Assembly: GCF_016316925.1 (NCBI RefSeq)
Contig: NZ_JAEEGB010000011.1
Location: 1-64,000 of the forward strand
Direction of reading: 5' to 3'
Source: Clostridium aciditolerans
Lineage (GTDB): Bacteria > Bacillota > Clostridia > Clostridiales > Clostridiaceae
Length of the DNA: 64,000 nt
Shown here: piece after piece, positions 47,817-55,759 of the stretch
Layout: each line of letters opens with the position of its first letter
How positions within the stretch are numbered: position 1 is the first letter of the stretch
Translations under genes and position numbers: made by a program
The notes under the pieces: generated by a model
What the model was told of the DNA's origin: nothing
Databases searched by the model: none
Seen by the model: the letters and a program-made list of their open reading frames with translations, nothing else

Positions 47817-47863
47817 ACATTATATATTATATTTTTAAAAAATGCCAGAGTTTATTTATAAAA

Positions 47864-47901
47864 AAATACTAATATAGTCAATATTGACTATATTAGTATT
47901 T
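47864..47901. terminator. 38-base perfect palindrome, probable terminator of the DUF1836 gene
   Basis: AAATACTAATATAGTCAAT is directly followed by its exact reverse complement. It lies 11 bases after the DUF1836 stop on the minus strand and is followed there by a T-run, so it probably ends that transcript. Confidence 0.7.
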
Positions 47902-47912
47902 CTATAATTAAG

Positions 47913-48524
47913 CTATTCTTCACTTTTATAGGATTCCACTATATTCTGTACTAATTTTTTTACCGCGCTTGCCTGGCATATTAAAGTCATCACTACAAAG
48001 AAAACTTTTATTCTCTCTTCTTCCTTTGGAGTTAAATCGATATCTTTTGTTGTTTCCTTAAACTTTTCCTCATCAAAATATTGTTTTGATAAGAATTCCT
48101 CAAAGCTATCCTGCTGAATATCGGAAAAAACTTTGTATGCCTTTTCCCATGATATAATATCATCATCTCCGTCGTTTATTTCATTAAATGCCAAACTAAA
48201 TACTTTTTTTATTTCCTCTGTTGTTAGTATAGGTCTCATATAACTTAAAAGCACAAGTTGAGCTAAATGTAATTTAGTATATCCTCTTTTCTTGCCATCC
48301 TCTGGTTTAGATATAACCTCATTCTTTATATAATTTTGAACTATATTATTTGTGTATTTTTCACCTTCAAATTTATCATTTAAGTAATCAATAACCTGTG
48401 ACAGAAATAAATCATACCTTGGTAAATCTTCAAATGGTACTATAGTAGTCTTTGATATTTCTTTAGCCATCTTATTTATATACTCTATTCCAAAATTACT
48501 CTCTTCCAATTTTACACCCTCCAA
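47913..48524 (-). CDS. DUF1836 family protein
   Basis: A 203-residue, helical, soluble protein. The pattern of DUF1836 is visible: PFEDLPRYDLFLSQVIDYLN near the N-terminus, then RGYTKLHLAQLVLLSYMRPIL, which resembles the MerR-like winged-helix start of the domain. The family is of unknown function; a DNA-binding regulatory role has been suggested from the fold. It has TTGGAGGG upstream and ends at a palindromic terminator. Confidence 0.8.
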   Translation of the reverse strand: MEGVKLEESNFGIEYINKMAKEISKTTIVPFEDLPRYDLFLSQVIDYLNDKFEGEKYTNNIVQNYIKNEVISKPEDGKKRGYTKLHLAQLVLLSYMRPILTTEEIKKVFSLAFNEINDGDDDIISWEKAYKVFSDIQQDSFEEFLSKQYFDEEKFKETTKDIDLTPKEEERIKVFFVVMTLICQASAVKKLVQNIVESYKSEE

Positions 48525-48808
48525 TACAATACTTAATTTTTAATTTACTATACCATGAAAACCTTATATAACTTTTAACTAAAATTTATTTCTGATTTAA
48601 CTCACCTTCTAAATCTATATTATACTAACATTATAAGGTACATATAACCCCTTTACAAGTTAAATATTATAAAATTAACACTATACATCATAAAGAAATA
48701 TTAAGATATCTAAAGATATCTAGCGATTTATTTTTTTACTTTAATCAAATGGTTTGATATTACCCAAAATAAGTTTTACATCATATTGTAACATAGTATT
48801 TTATACTG
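48525..48808. other. AT-rich gap upstream of the PspA operon
   Basis: Very AT-rich, with short direct repeats (AAGATATCT twice at 48703-48721). I see no gene. The DUF1836 promoter and upstream control sites of the PspA operon must lie here. Confidence 0.5.
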
Positions 48809-48814
48809 TATAAT
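48786..48814 (+). promoter_or_regulatory. Candidate promoter of the PspA operon
   Basis: TTGTAA-17 bases-TATAAT, about 115 bases before the first gene of the operon. The -10 is perfect, the -35 moderate; in such AT-rich DNA a chance match is possible. Confidence 0.4.
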
Positions 48815-48935
48815 ATTATTATAACTTACTTCATAGAGATTAAATATTAATTATATAAAAATTTAATATTAATTATAAACAATAATGTCTAATAATATGC
48901 TAACATATAGTAAAAAGTAGCATTATTTTTGGGGG

Positions 48936-49529
48936 GTGAACAAAATAAATAAAAAACGGTTCTTTATCTGCCTATTACTTGCATTTTTATTTATATCAGT
49001 AGACATATTTAGCCCTCTCCTTGGAAACTTTACAAGTACAAGTAACATGACTGTATATGCTAAATCTGGGGGAGGCAGTCACAGTTCTGGTGGAGGCAGC
49101 CGCAGTTCTGGTGGTAGTTTTAAATCGGGAAGTTTTTCTTCTCCTAAATCTTCCAGCAGTACACCTAAGTCTTCTGGCAGTACACCTAAATCTTCCACTG
49201 ACACAAATAAGTCTTCTGGTGGCGGTTTTAAATCAGGTGATTTTTCAAATACTCCTAAATCTTCACCTGACAGTTCAAAATCAAATGATAGCTATAAATC
49301 TCAATCGAATAATACACAAAATTCGTCATCTAAAAACTATGGCAATGGAAGTAAGCGGTCATTTTTGCCTATTCCTATACCTATTCCATGGGGACACAGT
49401 TATTATGGTCCTGGTTCAGGTTACGGATATAGCTCAGGAGGCTTTGTATTAGGCATATTTAAGCTTATAATTTTTATTGCTATAATAATATTTGTAATTA
49501 AGTTAATAAAAAAATATAGAAGAAAATAA
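48936..49529 (+). CDS. Exported Ser/Gly-rich protein with C-terminal membrane anchor
   Basis: About 197 residues. A signal peptide (FFICLLLAFLFISVDIF, end near YAKSGGG) leads to a low-complexity Ser/Gly/Lys/Pro region (about 42-140, repeated SSGG, KSSG and FKSG motifs). Then comes IPIPIPWGHSYYGPGSGYGY and a C-terminal hydrophobic segment (about 168-190) ending in basic residues. The likely topology is an outside loop held by two membrane ends. The start is uncertain: the GTG at 48936 lies within the GGGGGGTGA binding-site-like stretch. It is the first of three genes, followed 17 bases later by a PspA homologue, so an envelope-stress role is plausible but unproven. Confidence 0.7.
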   Translation: MNKINKKRFFICLLLAFLFISVDIFSPLLGNFTSTSNMTVYAKSGGGSHSSGGGSRSSGGSFKSGSFSSPKSSSSTPKSSGSTPKSSTDTNKSSGGGFKSGDFSNTPKSSPDSSKSNDSYKSQSNNTQNSSSKNYGNGSKRSFLPIPIPIPWGHSYYGPGSGYGYSSGGFVLGIFKLIIFIAIIIFVIKLIKKYRRK

Positions 49530-49546
49530 TTGAGGAGGATATTTTT

Positions 49547-50197
49547 ATGGGAATGTTTAAAAGACTATCAAATATTTTTAGATCAAAGGTTAACAATGCC
49601 TTAGATGAGGTAGAAAATCCTATTGAATTATTAGACCAGAAAATAAGAGATATGGAGGAAAGTTTAAATACAGCCAAACTTTCTTCTGCTCAAATTTTAG
49701 GTAATGTCCATGAAGTTGAAAAAAAGATGGTAGAAGCTAAAAGAAGTTCTGAAGAATTTGATGAAAAAGTCAAACTAGCTCTAAGTAAAGGCAATGAAGA
49801 TTTAGCAAAAAAAGCTTTAGCTAAAAAACTTGAGGCTGATAAATCTTATAGTTCATTAAAAGTTAGTTATGATGATGCTCAGAAAAAGGCTACAGCTATA
49901 AAATCAAAATTAAAAGATCTTCAAGATGAAATTGAAAAAACAAGAGCATATAGGGATGAGGCTGCTGCAAGATTTAACAATGCCGAAGCTAGCAAAAAAG
50001 TAAATGAAATTTTAGCAAACGTGGATACTGGAAGCAATAAAATAAACTTAGATGATATAGAAAGAAAAATTCAAAAGAAAGAAGCTATGGCTGAAGGACT
50101 TGAAGACCTAAGAGAAGATAACTCTTTAGAAAAAGAATTTGAAAAGCTAAGTGAAACAAACCTTGATGAAGAATTAAAAAAATATAAACAAAATTAA
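49547..50197 (+). CDS. pspA: PspA/IM30 family envelope-stress protein
   Basis: A 216-residue, almost fully helical coiled-coil protein. The start MGMFKRLSNIFRSKVNNALDE is the amphipathic helix typical of PspA/LiaH/Vipp1, followed by the conserved ENPIELLDQKIRDMEESL. Family members form large oligomers on stressed membranes. It has GAGGAGG upstream and sits in a three-gene unit with an exported Ser/Gly-rich protein before it and a Cys-rich protein 11 bases after it. No pspF- or liaRS-type regulator is adjacent. Confidence 0.9.
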   Translation: MGMFKRLSNIFRSKVNNALDEVENPIELLDQKIRDMEESLNTAKLSSAQILGNVHEVEKKMVEAKRSSEEFDEKVKLALSKGNEDLAKKALAKKLEADKSYSSLKVSYDDAQKKATAIKSKLKDLQDEIEKTRAYRDEAAARFNNAEASKKVNEILANVDTGSNKINLDDIERKIQKKEAMAEGLEDLREDNSLEKEFEKLSETNLDEELKKYKQN

Positions 50198-50208
50198 GGG
50201 GATAATAT

Positions 50209-50862
50209 ATGAGTAAAGTTGATGAATTTTTAAAGAGTGAAAAAAATAAATACGGAAAACTTTATGTGGATATAAATTATGCTATAGATAATGTATCTCC
50301 CTTCTTAGAAGAATCTACTTTAAGAAGTAGAAAGTATGTTGCAAAAGCATCTGTATTAAAAAAATATATTGACCTATTACAAGCAACTGAATCAGAAATT
50401 AGCAAAGGTGGCTTCTTCAGCAGATTCAATAACGATAAATATATTGATTTATTGAATGATTATAAAAAAGATAACTCTGAATCTTTAAATCAACTAGAAA
50501 AGTGTAGTAAGTGTAAATGTCTAAATTGTACTGCTGATTGTAAGTTTGATAGCTGCTTAGCTTGCCGTGATAACTCCTGTACAGTTTTTTGTGATCATAA
50601 AAAAGCCAATGTTTCTAAACCTGAAAACTTTATATTGGATTTAACCAATAATAGAACAGGTGGCAATGATAGATATATGGTGCTTGGTATACTTCAAGAT
50701 GTAGAACTGGATACAAAGTATATAATAATTGAAAATATAATTACTAAAGAAAAGTTTATTCTATACTACTACCCTGGAATTTCTGAGGATAGTTATGGTG
50801 AAATAAGTAATCCTGAAGAATTCGATTTTATTGTTTCAACCTTCCAAAGCATAGAAGAATAG
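50209..50862 (+). CDS. Cys-rich protein encoded with PspA (unknown function)
   Basis: A 217-residue protein. A helical N-terminal part (1-95) is followed by a knot of nine cysteines within 30 residues (C99, 102, 104, 107, 111, 116, 119, 124, 128), and then a beta-rich C-terminal domain (YMVLGILQDVELDTKYIII, EKFILYYYPG). The Cys pattern suggests binding of two or more metal ions or an Fe-S cluster. No membrane segment. It is the last gene of the PspA unit, with AAGGGGAT upstream and a terminator 19 bases after the stop. I do not recognise the family. Confidence 0.75.
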   Translation: MSKVDEFLKSEKNKYGKLYVDINYAIDNVSPFLEESTLRSRKYVAKASVLKKYIDLLQATESEISKGGFFSRFNNDKYIDLLNDYKKDNSESLNQLEKCSKCKCLNCTADCKFDSCLACRDNSCTVFCDHKKANVSKPENFILDLTNNRTGGNDRYMVLGILQDVELDTKYIIIENIITKEKFILYYYPGISEDSYGEISNPEEFDFIVSTFQSIEE

Positions 50863-50880
50863 ATTAATCCAATATCTTGA

Positions 50881-50911
50881 AAGAGTTCTGTAAAAACAGA
50901 ACTCTTTTTCA
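50881..50911 (+). terminator. Terminator of the PspA operon
   Basis: AAGAGTTCTG pairs with CAGAACTCTT around TAAAAA, followed by a T-run. Confidence 0.9.
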
Positions 50912-50963
50912 ACAATATTTATCATTCAAAAAAATGACTTATTAGCGATCAATCTCTTCAGTC

Positions 50964-51099
50964 TGTGGATTCTTCGGAGTATATTATAATTTGTCCACAG
51001 TTTTGATATTTTTATCAACACATTTTGTGGATAACTTGTACATATTGATACTATTAAGTTTTAGTAGTTTTTCTATATCTTTATTCACAGTGTGGATAA
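50964..51099. promoter_or_regulatory. Cluster of DnaA boxes (cluster 2)
   Basis: In the 433-base gene-free gap 50863-51295 there are two perfect boxes (TGTGGATAA at 51026 and 51091), three with one mismatch (TTGTCCACA 50991, TTATCAACA 51012, TTATTCACA 51081) and a weaker one at 50964. They are arranged mostly as inverted pairs over 136 bases. Nothing else is seen in the gap apart from terminators at both ends. Confidence 0.75.
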
Positions 51100-51250
51100 T
51101 TTATCGTGTTAATAATCTTAGTATTTTTTGATAGAACTACTTATTCTTATCTTGCATAATTTTCTCATATCCTACTTTTTTCAAAAAATTTATTGCATTT
51201 TATACATAGAACTAGCGTTAATAACTGTCAGATTACGTAAATCATTATCA

Positions 51251-51284
51251 AAAAAACCTGATGTTTTATGCCATCAGGTTTTTA
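51251..51284 (-). terminator. Terminator of the TalC/Fsa-type gene
   Basis: AAAACCTGATG pairs with CATCAGGTTTT, 12 bases after the stop codon on the minus strand. Confidence 0.88.
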
Positions 51285-51295
51285 ATATTTACAAA

Positions 51296-51940
51296 CTATT
51301 TTTGTGACTTATTGTAATCTTCTATAAACTTCTCTATTCCTATATCAGTTAAAGGATGTTTTAACATTTGAACTAACACTTTATATGGTATTGTAGCGAT
51401 GTCTGAACCAGCCTTTGCACATTCTAAAACATGTATTGGGTGTCTTACACTTGCTGATATTATTTCTGTTTCAATTCCATATATATCGAATATATCAGAT
51501 ATATCACTAATAATTGTAATTCCTTCATTTCCTATATCATCTAATCTTCCTAAAAACGGACTTACAAAGCTAGCACCTGCTTTGGCTGCAAGTAAAGCTT
51601 GTTGTGCAGAGAATATTAAAGTAACATTTGTTTTTATACCCTCTTTAGCTAATATAGCTACTGCCTTAAGCCCTTCTTCACACATAGGTATTTTTATTAC
51701 AACGTTTTTATGAAGCTTAACAAGTTCTCTAGCTTCTTCTACCATTTTTTTTGATTCTAAGCTCATAACCTCTGCACTTATTGGTCCATCAACAATTGAA
51801 CATATTTCTTCAATCACTTCTTTTAAATCTCTGCCTTCTTTTGCAATTAGTGAAGGATTGGTAGTAACTCCATCAAGTATACCCCACTCCGCTACTCTTT
51901 TTATTTCTTCAACATTAGCAGTATCAATAAATATTTTCAT
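51296..51940 (-). CDS. fsa: Transaldolase / fructose-6-phosphate aldolase (TalC/Fsa type)
   Basis: A 214-residue TIM-barrel aldolase. [17 protein letters not shown] and [13 protein letters not shown] are at the N-terminus, and the Schiff-base Lys lies in [11 protein letters not shown] (about residue 85). This short form acts as transaldolase in the pentose phosphate pathway of Gram-positives, or as fructose-6-phosphate aldolase in enterics; transaldolase is more likely here. No neighbouring sugar genes. A normal monocistronic gene with its own terminator. Confidence 0.92.
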   Translation of the reverse strand: MKIFIDTANVEEIKRVAEWGILDGVTTNPSLIAKEGRDLKEVIEEICSIVDGPISAEVMSLESKKMVEEARELVKLHKNVVIKIPMCEEGLKAVAILAKEGIKTNVTLIFSAQQALLAAKAGASFVSPFLGRLDDIGNEGITIISDISDIFDIYGIETEIISASVRHPIHVLECAKAGSDIATIPYKVLVQMLKHPLTDIGIEKFIEDYNKSQK

Positions 51941-52011
51941 CCAGTATTCCCCCAGTCTATTAATTTTATTTGATTTTAATATTATAACATACTAAACCAT
52001 AATCTAAAATT

Positions 52012-53388
52012 TTATTTTTCACCTAAATATTTAATAACATCTTCTCTAGTATTTATTTTCCCTAAATATCTAAACTTATCAATATTTTCTAGTAAAGAAC
52101 CTACCTCAGGACCCTGTTTTCCAGTAATGCTTATTATTTCGCTTCCTGATACAAGCCTATGTTTTTTTATTTCTGTATATCTTTTATATTCACTTAGCAT
52201 ATTTTCTATAAATTCTTTATACCTCTTTTTTTCATTTTTAGGATCAAAAATCATACTAGCAGCATAATTATCACAAAAAGAAAGTACAAGTAATTGTAAT
52301 GAAAACTTCTCATACTTGTTAAAGTATTTGTAAAATGATTTTTTAAGTTCTTTAATATCAGAATTAAATAATCCAAGTGGATACATATGACCTTCCACAA
52401 GCTTCTCAATAAGTTCTGATGCCTCTTTAGGAAAATTCATATCTTCACAAACCGACTTAATAATTTTAGCTCCTTCTACATCATGACCATAAAAGCTAAT
52501 CTTTTCATCTGTCTTCTTGTAGCATTTGAACTTACCTATATCATGCATAAAACATGCAAAAGCCACATACTCTTTTAATCTAAAGTTACCTATTTTCTTT
52601 TCAAATACACTTAAATCTAAGTTATTAATAGTTATTCTCTTATTTAGTAAATCTTTAAATACTCCATAGGTCAGATTCATATGTGTAAATGCATCTTCTA
52701 TATGATATTTACATTTTCCAATAGTCTTTAATTCATCTATATATGGAAACATATTTCTTAGTATATTGTAGTTATCTAGAAACTCAAAAGCTTTGCCCTC
52801 TTTATCACTCTCTATTATTTTCATAAATTCGTTAAATACTCTTTCTTTTACACAACTTTTTAAATTAGGTGCTATTCTAATTAGATTATTCTCAGTATCA
52901 AAACTAAAATGCATCCCATAAGTTATATAAAATCTTATTCCCCTTAATATTCTAACTGGATCATCTTCTAAGCTTTTGTCACTTACATTTTGAATTATTC
53001 TAGATTTAATAGAATTTCTTCCTTTAAAGGGATCTATTATTTTATTTTCTAGTAGCTTTATGCATATCGCATTTATGGTGAAATCTCTTTTAGCCAAATC
53101 TTCTTCAATTGATTTTCCTTTCATTGCAGCTACATCTATTGTCAAATTTTCAATTATGCATCTATATATTCCTATATCCTCTTTTATAGAAAAAAACTTA
53201 TAGCCTAAGTTATTAAATTCATTAATGAGTTTTGAGATATCGCCACTATATATTATATCAATATCGTTAGGCTCAATTCTAGAACTTATTAATTTGTCCC
53301 TAACGTAACCTCCTACTAGATAAGCATCTCCACCTACACTTTTTAGCATACATTTAAACTGATTTATAAATTCATTTGAATTACTCAT
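52012..53388 (-). CDS. cca: CCA-adding tRNA nucleotidyltransferase with HD domain
   Basis: About 458 residues. The nucleotidyltransferase head has GGYVRDKL and the metal pair DIDIIYSG, followed by the ERDFTINA-like KRDFTINAIC motif and RILRGIRF. A central HD domain shows HDIGKFKCY. The enzyme adds or repairs the 3' CCA of tRNAs; the HD domain is typical of bacterial members with phosphohydrolase activity. The ATG at 53388 is chosen because GGGTGA lies five bases upstream; a GTG three codons earlier overlaps that site. A Spo0A-box-like TTCGACA lies about 113 bases upstream. Confidence 0.92.
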   Translation of the reverse strand: MSNSNEFINQFKCMLKSVGGDAYLVGGYVRDKLISSRIEPNDIDIIYSGDISKLINEFNNLGYKFFSIKEDIGIYRCIIENLTIDVAAMKGKSIEEDLAKRDFTINAICIKLLENKIIDPFKGRNSIKSRIIQNVSDKSLEDDPVRILRGIRFYITYGMHFSFDTENNLIRIAPNLKSCVKERVFNEFMKIIESDKEGKAFEFLDNYNILRNMFPYIDELKTIGKCKYHIEDAFTHMNLTYGVFKDLLNKRITINNLDLSVFEKKIGNFRLKEYVAFACFMHDIGKFKCYKKTDEKISFYGHDVEGAKIIKSVCEDMNFPKEASELIEKLVEGHMYPLGLFNSDIKELKKSFYKYFNKYEKFSLQLLVLSFCDNYAASMIFDPKNEKKRYKEFIENMLSEYKRYTEIKKHRLVSGSEIISITGKQGPEVGSLLENIDKFRYLGKINTREDVIKYLGEK

Positions 53389-53500
53389 ATATTTCACCCA
53401 CTATATATTATTTGAAGTGCTTGTAATGACACATAACAAATACATATTTAACCATATAAAAAACTCATATTTTACAACTTTAACTCCATATCAACATAGT

Positions 53501-53507
53501 TTCGACA
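53501..53507 (-). promoter_or_regulatory. Spo0A-box-like heptamer upstream of cca
   Basis: Exact TGTCGAA on the minus strand in the gap between cca and abrB. A seven-base match alone is weak evidence, but two more copies lie within 2 kb. Confidence 0.3.
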
Positions 53508-53670
53508 TTGTTTTCTGGTTATCCATATAATTACTATTTTATTTATAAAATTCACACTTCGTTTATTTATTAGGAATTTAGCATATAATTTCATGTAATT
53601 TTCTAACAATCCCTTGATTTATCTATATTTAATGATACAGTAAAAAAATGTATTTTGCAATAAAAATATA

Positions 53671-53699
53671 TTGACATTTGTATATTTTGGGAGTATATT
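53671..53699 (+). promoter_or_regulatory. Upstream sigma-A promoter of the abrB-like gene
   Basis: TTGACA-17 bases-TATATT, about 130 bases before the start codon. A perfect -35 and a good -10. Confidence 0.65.
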
Positions 53700-53751
53700 A
53701 ACTATAGATGGAATTTAATAAGAAATTTGTAAACTAAATTTAAAAATGTTA

Positions 53752-53780
53752 TTGACTTTAAATGTAATATTTGCTATTAT
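53752..53780 (+). promoter_or_regulatory. Downstream sigma-A promoter of the abrB-like gene
   Basis: TTGACT-17 bases-TATTAT, about 47 bases before the start codon. It is the closer of two tandem promoters, and the Spo0A-box-like site lies right after it. Confidence 0.6.
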
Positions 53781-53793
53781 TTAATTAAACATA

Positions 53794-53800
53794 TGTCGAA
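53794..53800 (+). promoter_or_regulatory. Candidate Spo0A box in the abrB leader
   Basis: TGTCGAA lies 14 bases after the -10 of the downstream promoter, around +7 of the transcript. In Bacillus, Spo0A~P represses abrB by binding just downstream of its promoter, so the place fits known regulation. Confidence 0.55.
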
Positions 53801-53826
53801 TTATGGGATTAGAGGAGGAAATTTAA

Positions 53827-54072
53827 ATGAAATCAACAGGTGTTGTAAGAAGAGTAGACGAGTTAGGTAGAATAGTTATTCCGATAGAGTTAAGAAGAAC
53901 TCTAGATATCGCAGAAAAAGATGCTTTAGAAATATATGTAGATGGCGAACAAATAATACTTAAGAAATATGAACCAGCATGTATTTTCTGTGGAGATGCA
54001 AGAGATGTTGTAAATTACAAAGGAAAAAATATATGTAAAAACTGTATGAACGAATTAAAAGGGGACAAGTAG
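53827..54072 (+). CDS. abrB: AbrB-family transition-state regulator
   Basis: An 81-residue DNA-binding protein. The swapped-hairpin AbrB domain occupies about residues 1-50 (STGVVRRVDELGRIVIPIELR, LDIAEKDALEIYVDG), followed by a short tail with two Cys pairs (CIFCG and CKNC) that may bind zinc, as is common in clostridial AbrB. It should regulate the change from growth to stationary phase and sporulation. Strong binding site AGAGGAGG. It has two tandem promoters and a Spo0A-box-like site. A terminator follows immediately. Confidence 0.92.
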   Translation: MKSTGVVRRVDELGRIVIPIELRRTLDIAEKDALEIYVDGEQIILKKYEPACIFCGDARDVVNYKGKNICKNCMNELKGDK

Positions 54073-54080
54073 TCCTTATT

Positions 54081-54108
54081 AACCCACATAATTTATGTGG
54101 GTTTTTTA
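54081..54108 (+). terminator. Terminator of abrB
   Basis: AACCCACATAA pairs with TTATGTGGGTT, followed by a T-run. Confidence 0.92.
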
Positions 54109-54110
54109 TT

Positions 54111-54302
54111 CTTTATCCGATGTCTATCGCCACTAACACCCCAACGCACTCTGTGAAAGCGATTCGCACCAAATCGGAGATTTGGGATCTCTGCTTTTCT
54201 TAAAGTTGGGGATGATAAGTGGCGATACGACCCTGGATAACGGCTTCTAAGCTTCAGATGGAGTTTAAAATTCCACCTGAAGCCAAGAATCCTGTTTATA
54301 AT
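54111..54302 (+). ncRNA. Structured repeat / candidate small RNA, copy 2
   Basis: A 192-base element with the same left (CTTTATCCGATG) and right blocks as 21824-21961. Here the closing stem TTATCC/GGATAA encloses ATCGCCACT/AGTGGCGAT and ACCCCAAC/GTTGGGG-type stems, plus an inserted hairpin around 54155-54185. The terminal hairpin is GCTTCAGATGGAG ... CCACCTGAAGC. Stem sequences differ from copy 1 while pairing is kept, as expected for a conserved RNA structure. It starts right after the abrB terminator. Confidence 0.6.
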
Positions 54303-54366
54303 AAAAATCTATTTCCTATACAAAAATAATATTAAATCAATTATGTTGTTTTTCTTTAAATATAAG

Positions 54367-54404
54367 AAAAGGCTTACAAATACAAATCTGTAAGCCTTTT
54401 TTTT
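54367..54404. terminator. Terminator of the NlpC/P60 gene
   Basis: AAAAGGCTTACA pairs with TGTAAGCCTTTT at the stop codon of the minus-strand gene; T-runs on both sides. Confidence 0.85.
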
Positions 54405-55470
54405 ATTTAACTCTTGTTCCTCCAGTAAAATCAGATCTATCATCTAATGAAGAAATCTTAACTACATCTCCAGTTCTTGGCGCATGAATATAGCATCCAT
54501 TGCCTACATATATTCCAACGTGGTGTGCAGGTGATCCAAAGAAAACTAAATCTCCTGGTTGAAGTTGATCTCTAGACACAGCAGTACCAGCTCCCTGCTG
54601 ATCTGCTGCAATTCTTGGTAATCCTACTCCAAAGTGGCTATAAACATAACTAGTAAATCCTGAACAGTCGAAAGTACTTGGTCCATTACCTCCCCATTGA
54701 TAAGGAGTGCCCAAGAAATTTGAAGCATATGCAACAACTGAACTTGATGAAGCAGGCGTGGAAGTTGTTCCACTTCCTCTTGAAAGCCTTGGAGCCTCTG
54801 ATCTAACTTTTTGAACTTGGTTTGCTGCAGTTGCAACTATTCTTGCCGTAGCAGTATCTTGTGCTGCTACTACTTTTTCTTTAGCTTCTAAATCAGCTAT
54901 TAACTTAGTTTGTGAAGCCTTATCGCTGTTAAGCTTGGACAATTTTTTTTCATTATCAGTTTTTAATGCTAAAAGCTTTTTATTTTTATCGTTTAATGCT
55001 TGCTTTTCCTCAGCTATAGCGCCCTGTTTATCTTTCAAATCTTTTATTATTTTTTGATCAAAACCTACTATTTTCTTTACAGTATCCACTCTTGTAATAA
55101 AATCACCTAGACTATCAGCTTGTAATACAACATCAAGGTAACTATTTGCCCCATTTATGTACATTGCTCTTACTCTTTTTCCAAATAAGTCCTGTTGTCC
55201 TTTTATATTTTGCTCAGACTTTTCTAACTGAGCTTGAGTATCCTTTATATCTTTATTTGTTTTCTCTATTCCTTTTTTATTATCATCTATTTGCTTTTTA
55301 ACTTGTCCAATTTGTTCATCTAGTTTTTCCACTTTGGTCTCTAAATCTTGTCTCTGATTCTTAATTTGCTGTAATGAAGTAGATGAGCTCGTCGGTGCTG
55401 CTAAAGCATTTCTACCAGTTACCAGCACCACTGATAAAGCAATAACAGCAGATAAAATTCTTCTATTCAA
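54403..55470 (-). CDS. Secreted NlpC/P60 peptidoglycan hydrolase with coiled-coil domain
   Basis: A 355-residue cell-wall hydrolase. A signal peptide ends near NALAAPTSSS, then a PcsB-like coiled coil (about 30-220, many Lys/Glu/Gln heptads) keeps the enzyme inactive or membrane-bound in related proteins. The C-terminal NlpC/P60 domain (about 240-355) has the catalytic Cys in DCSGFTSYVY, His in HHVGIYVGNG and a third polar residue in IHAPRTGD. Such enzymes cut between D-Glu and the diamino acid, often in daughter-cell separation. A Spo0A-box-like TGTCGAA lies about 20 bases upstream of the start codon. Confidence 0.92.
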   Translation of the reverse strand: MNRRILSAVIALSVVLVTGRNALAAPTSSSTSLQQIKNQRQDLETKVEKLDEQIGQVKKQIDDNKKGIEKTNKDIKDTQAQLEKSEQNIKGQQDLFGKRVRAMYINGANSYLDVVLQADSLGDFITRVDTVKKIVGFDQKIIKDLKDKQGAIAEEKQALNDKNKKLLALKTDNEKKLSKLNSDKASQTKLIADLEAKEKVVAAQDTATARIVATAANQVQKVRSEAPRLSRGSGTTSTPASSSSVVAYASNFLGTPYQWGGNGPSTFDCSGFTSYVYSHFGVGLPRIAADQQGAGTAVSRDQLQPGDLVFFGSPAHHVGIYVGNGCYIHAPRTGDVVKISSLDDRSDFTGGTRVK

Positions 55471-55487
55471 TTTCCAAACCTCCCCAG

Positions 55488-55494
55488 TGTCGAA
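55488..55494 (-). promoter_or_regulatory. Spo0A-box-like heptamer upstream of the NlpC/P60 gene
   Basis: Exact TGTCGAA (plus-strand reading) between the start codon and the likely promoter of the hydrolase gene; third copy within 2 kb. Confidence 0.35.
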
Positions 55495-55759
55495 TAACTT
55501 TTGTATATTCTTGTTAAATTTAAATGCTAATTTTTATGTACTCTTTACTTAAAGCTTTGTTAATATGTCAAGTATTTATATTATAGCACTAAAATACATA
55601 AAATCTCAACGTTATCATACTATTTTTTTCAAAATATTAAAGTTTATATGTTTAAGACACAAGTTTATCAATAAATTTCAAAAATTTATTCATATATATG
55701 TATTTATTTTCCATATTTTTACTTATTATAATTTCACAATGACAATTGCTGCCAGCCAT

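Noticed and set aside
49057-49452. 131-codon frame overlapping the Ser/Gly-rich gene
   Set aside because: Leu/Val-rich translation of a low-complexity region in another frame; it has no start signal, and the main frame has signal peptide and anchor.
54155-54170. CcpA cre-like site (TGAAAGCGATTCGC)
   Set aside because: The late C of the cre consensus is missing, and the stretch is part of a hairpin inside the structured repeat.
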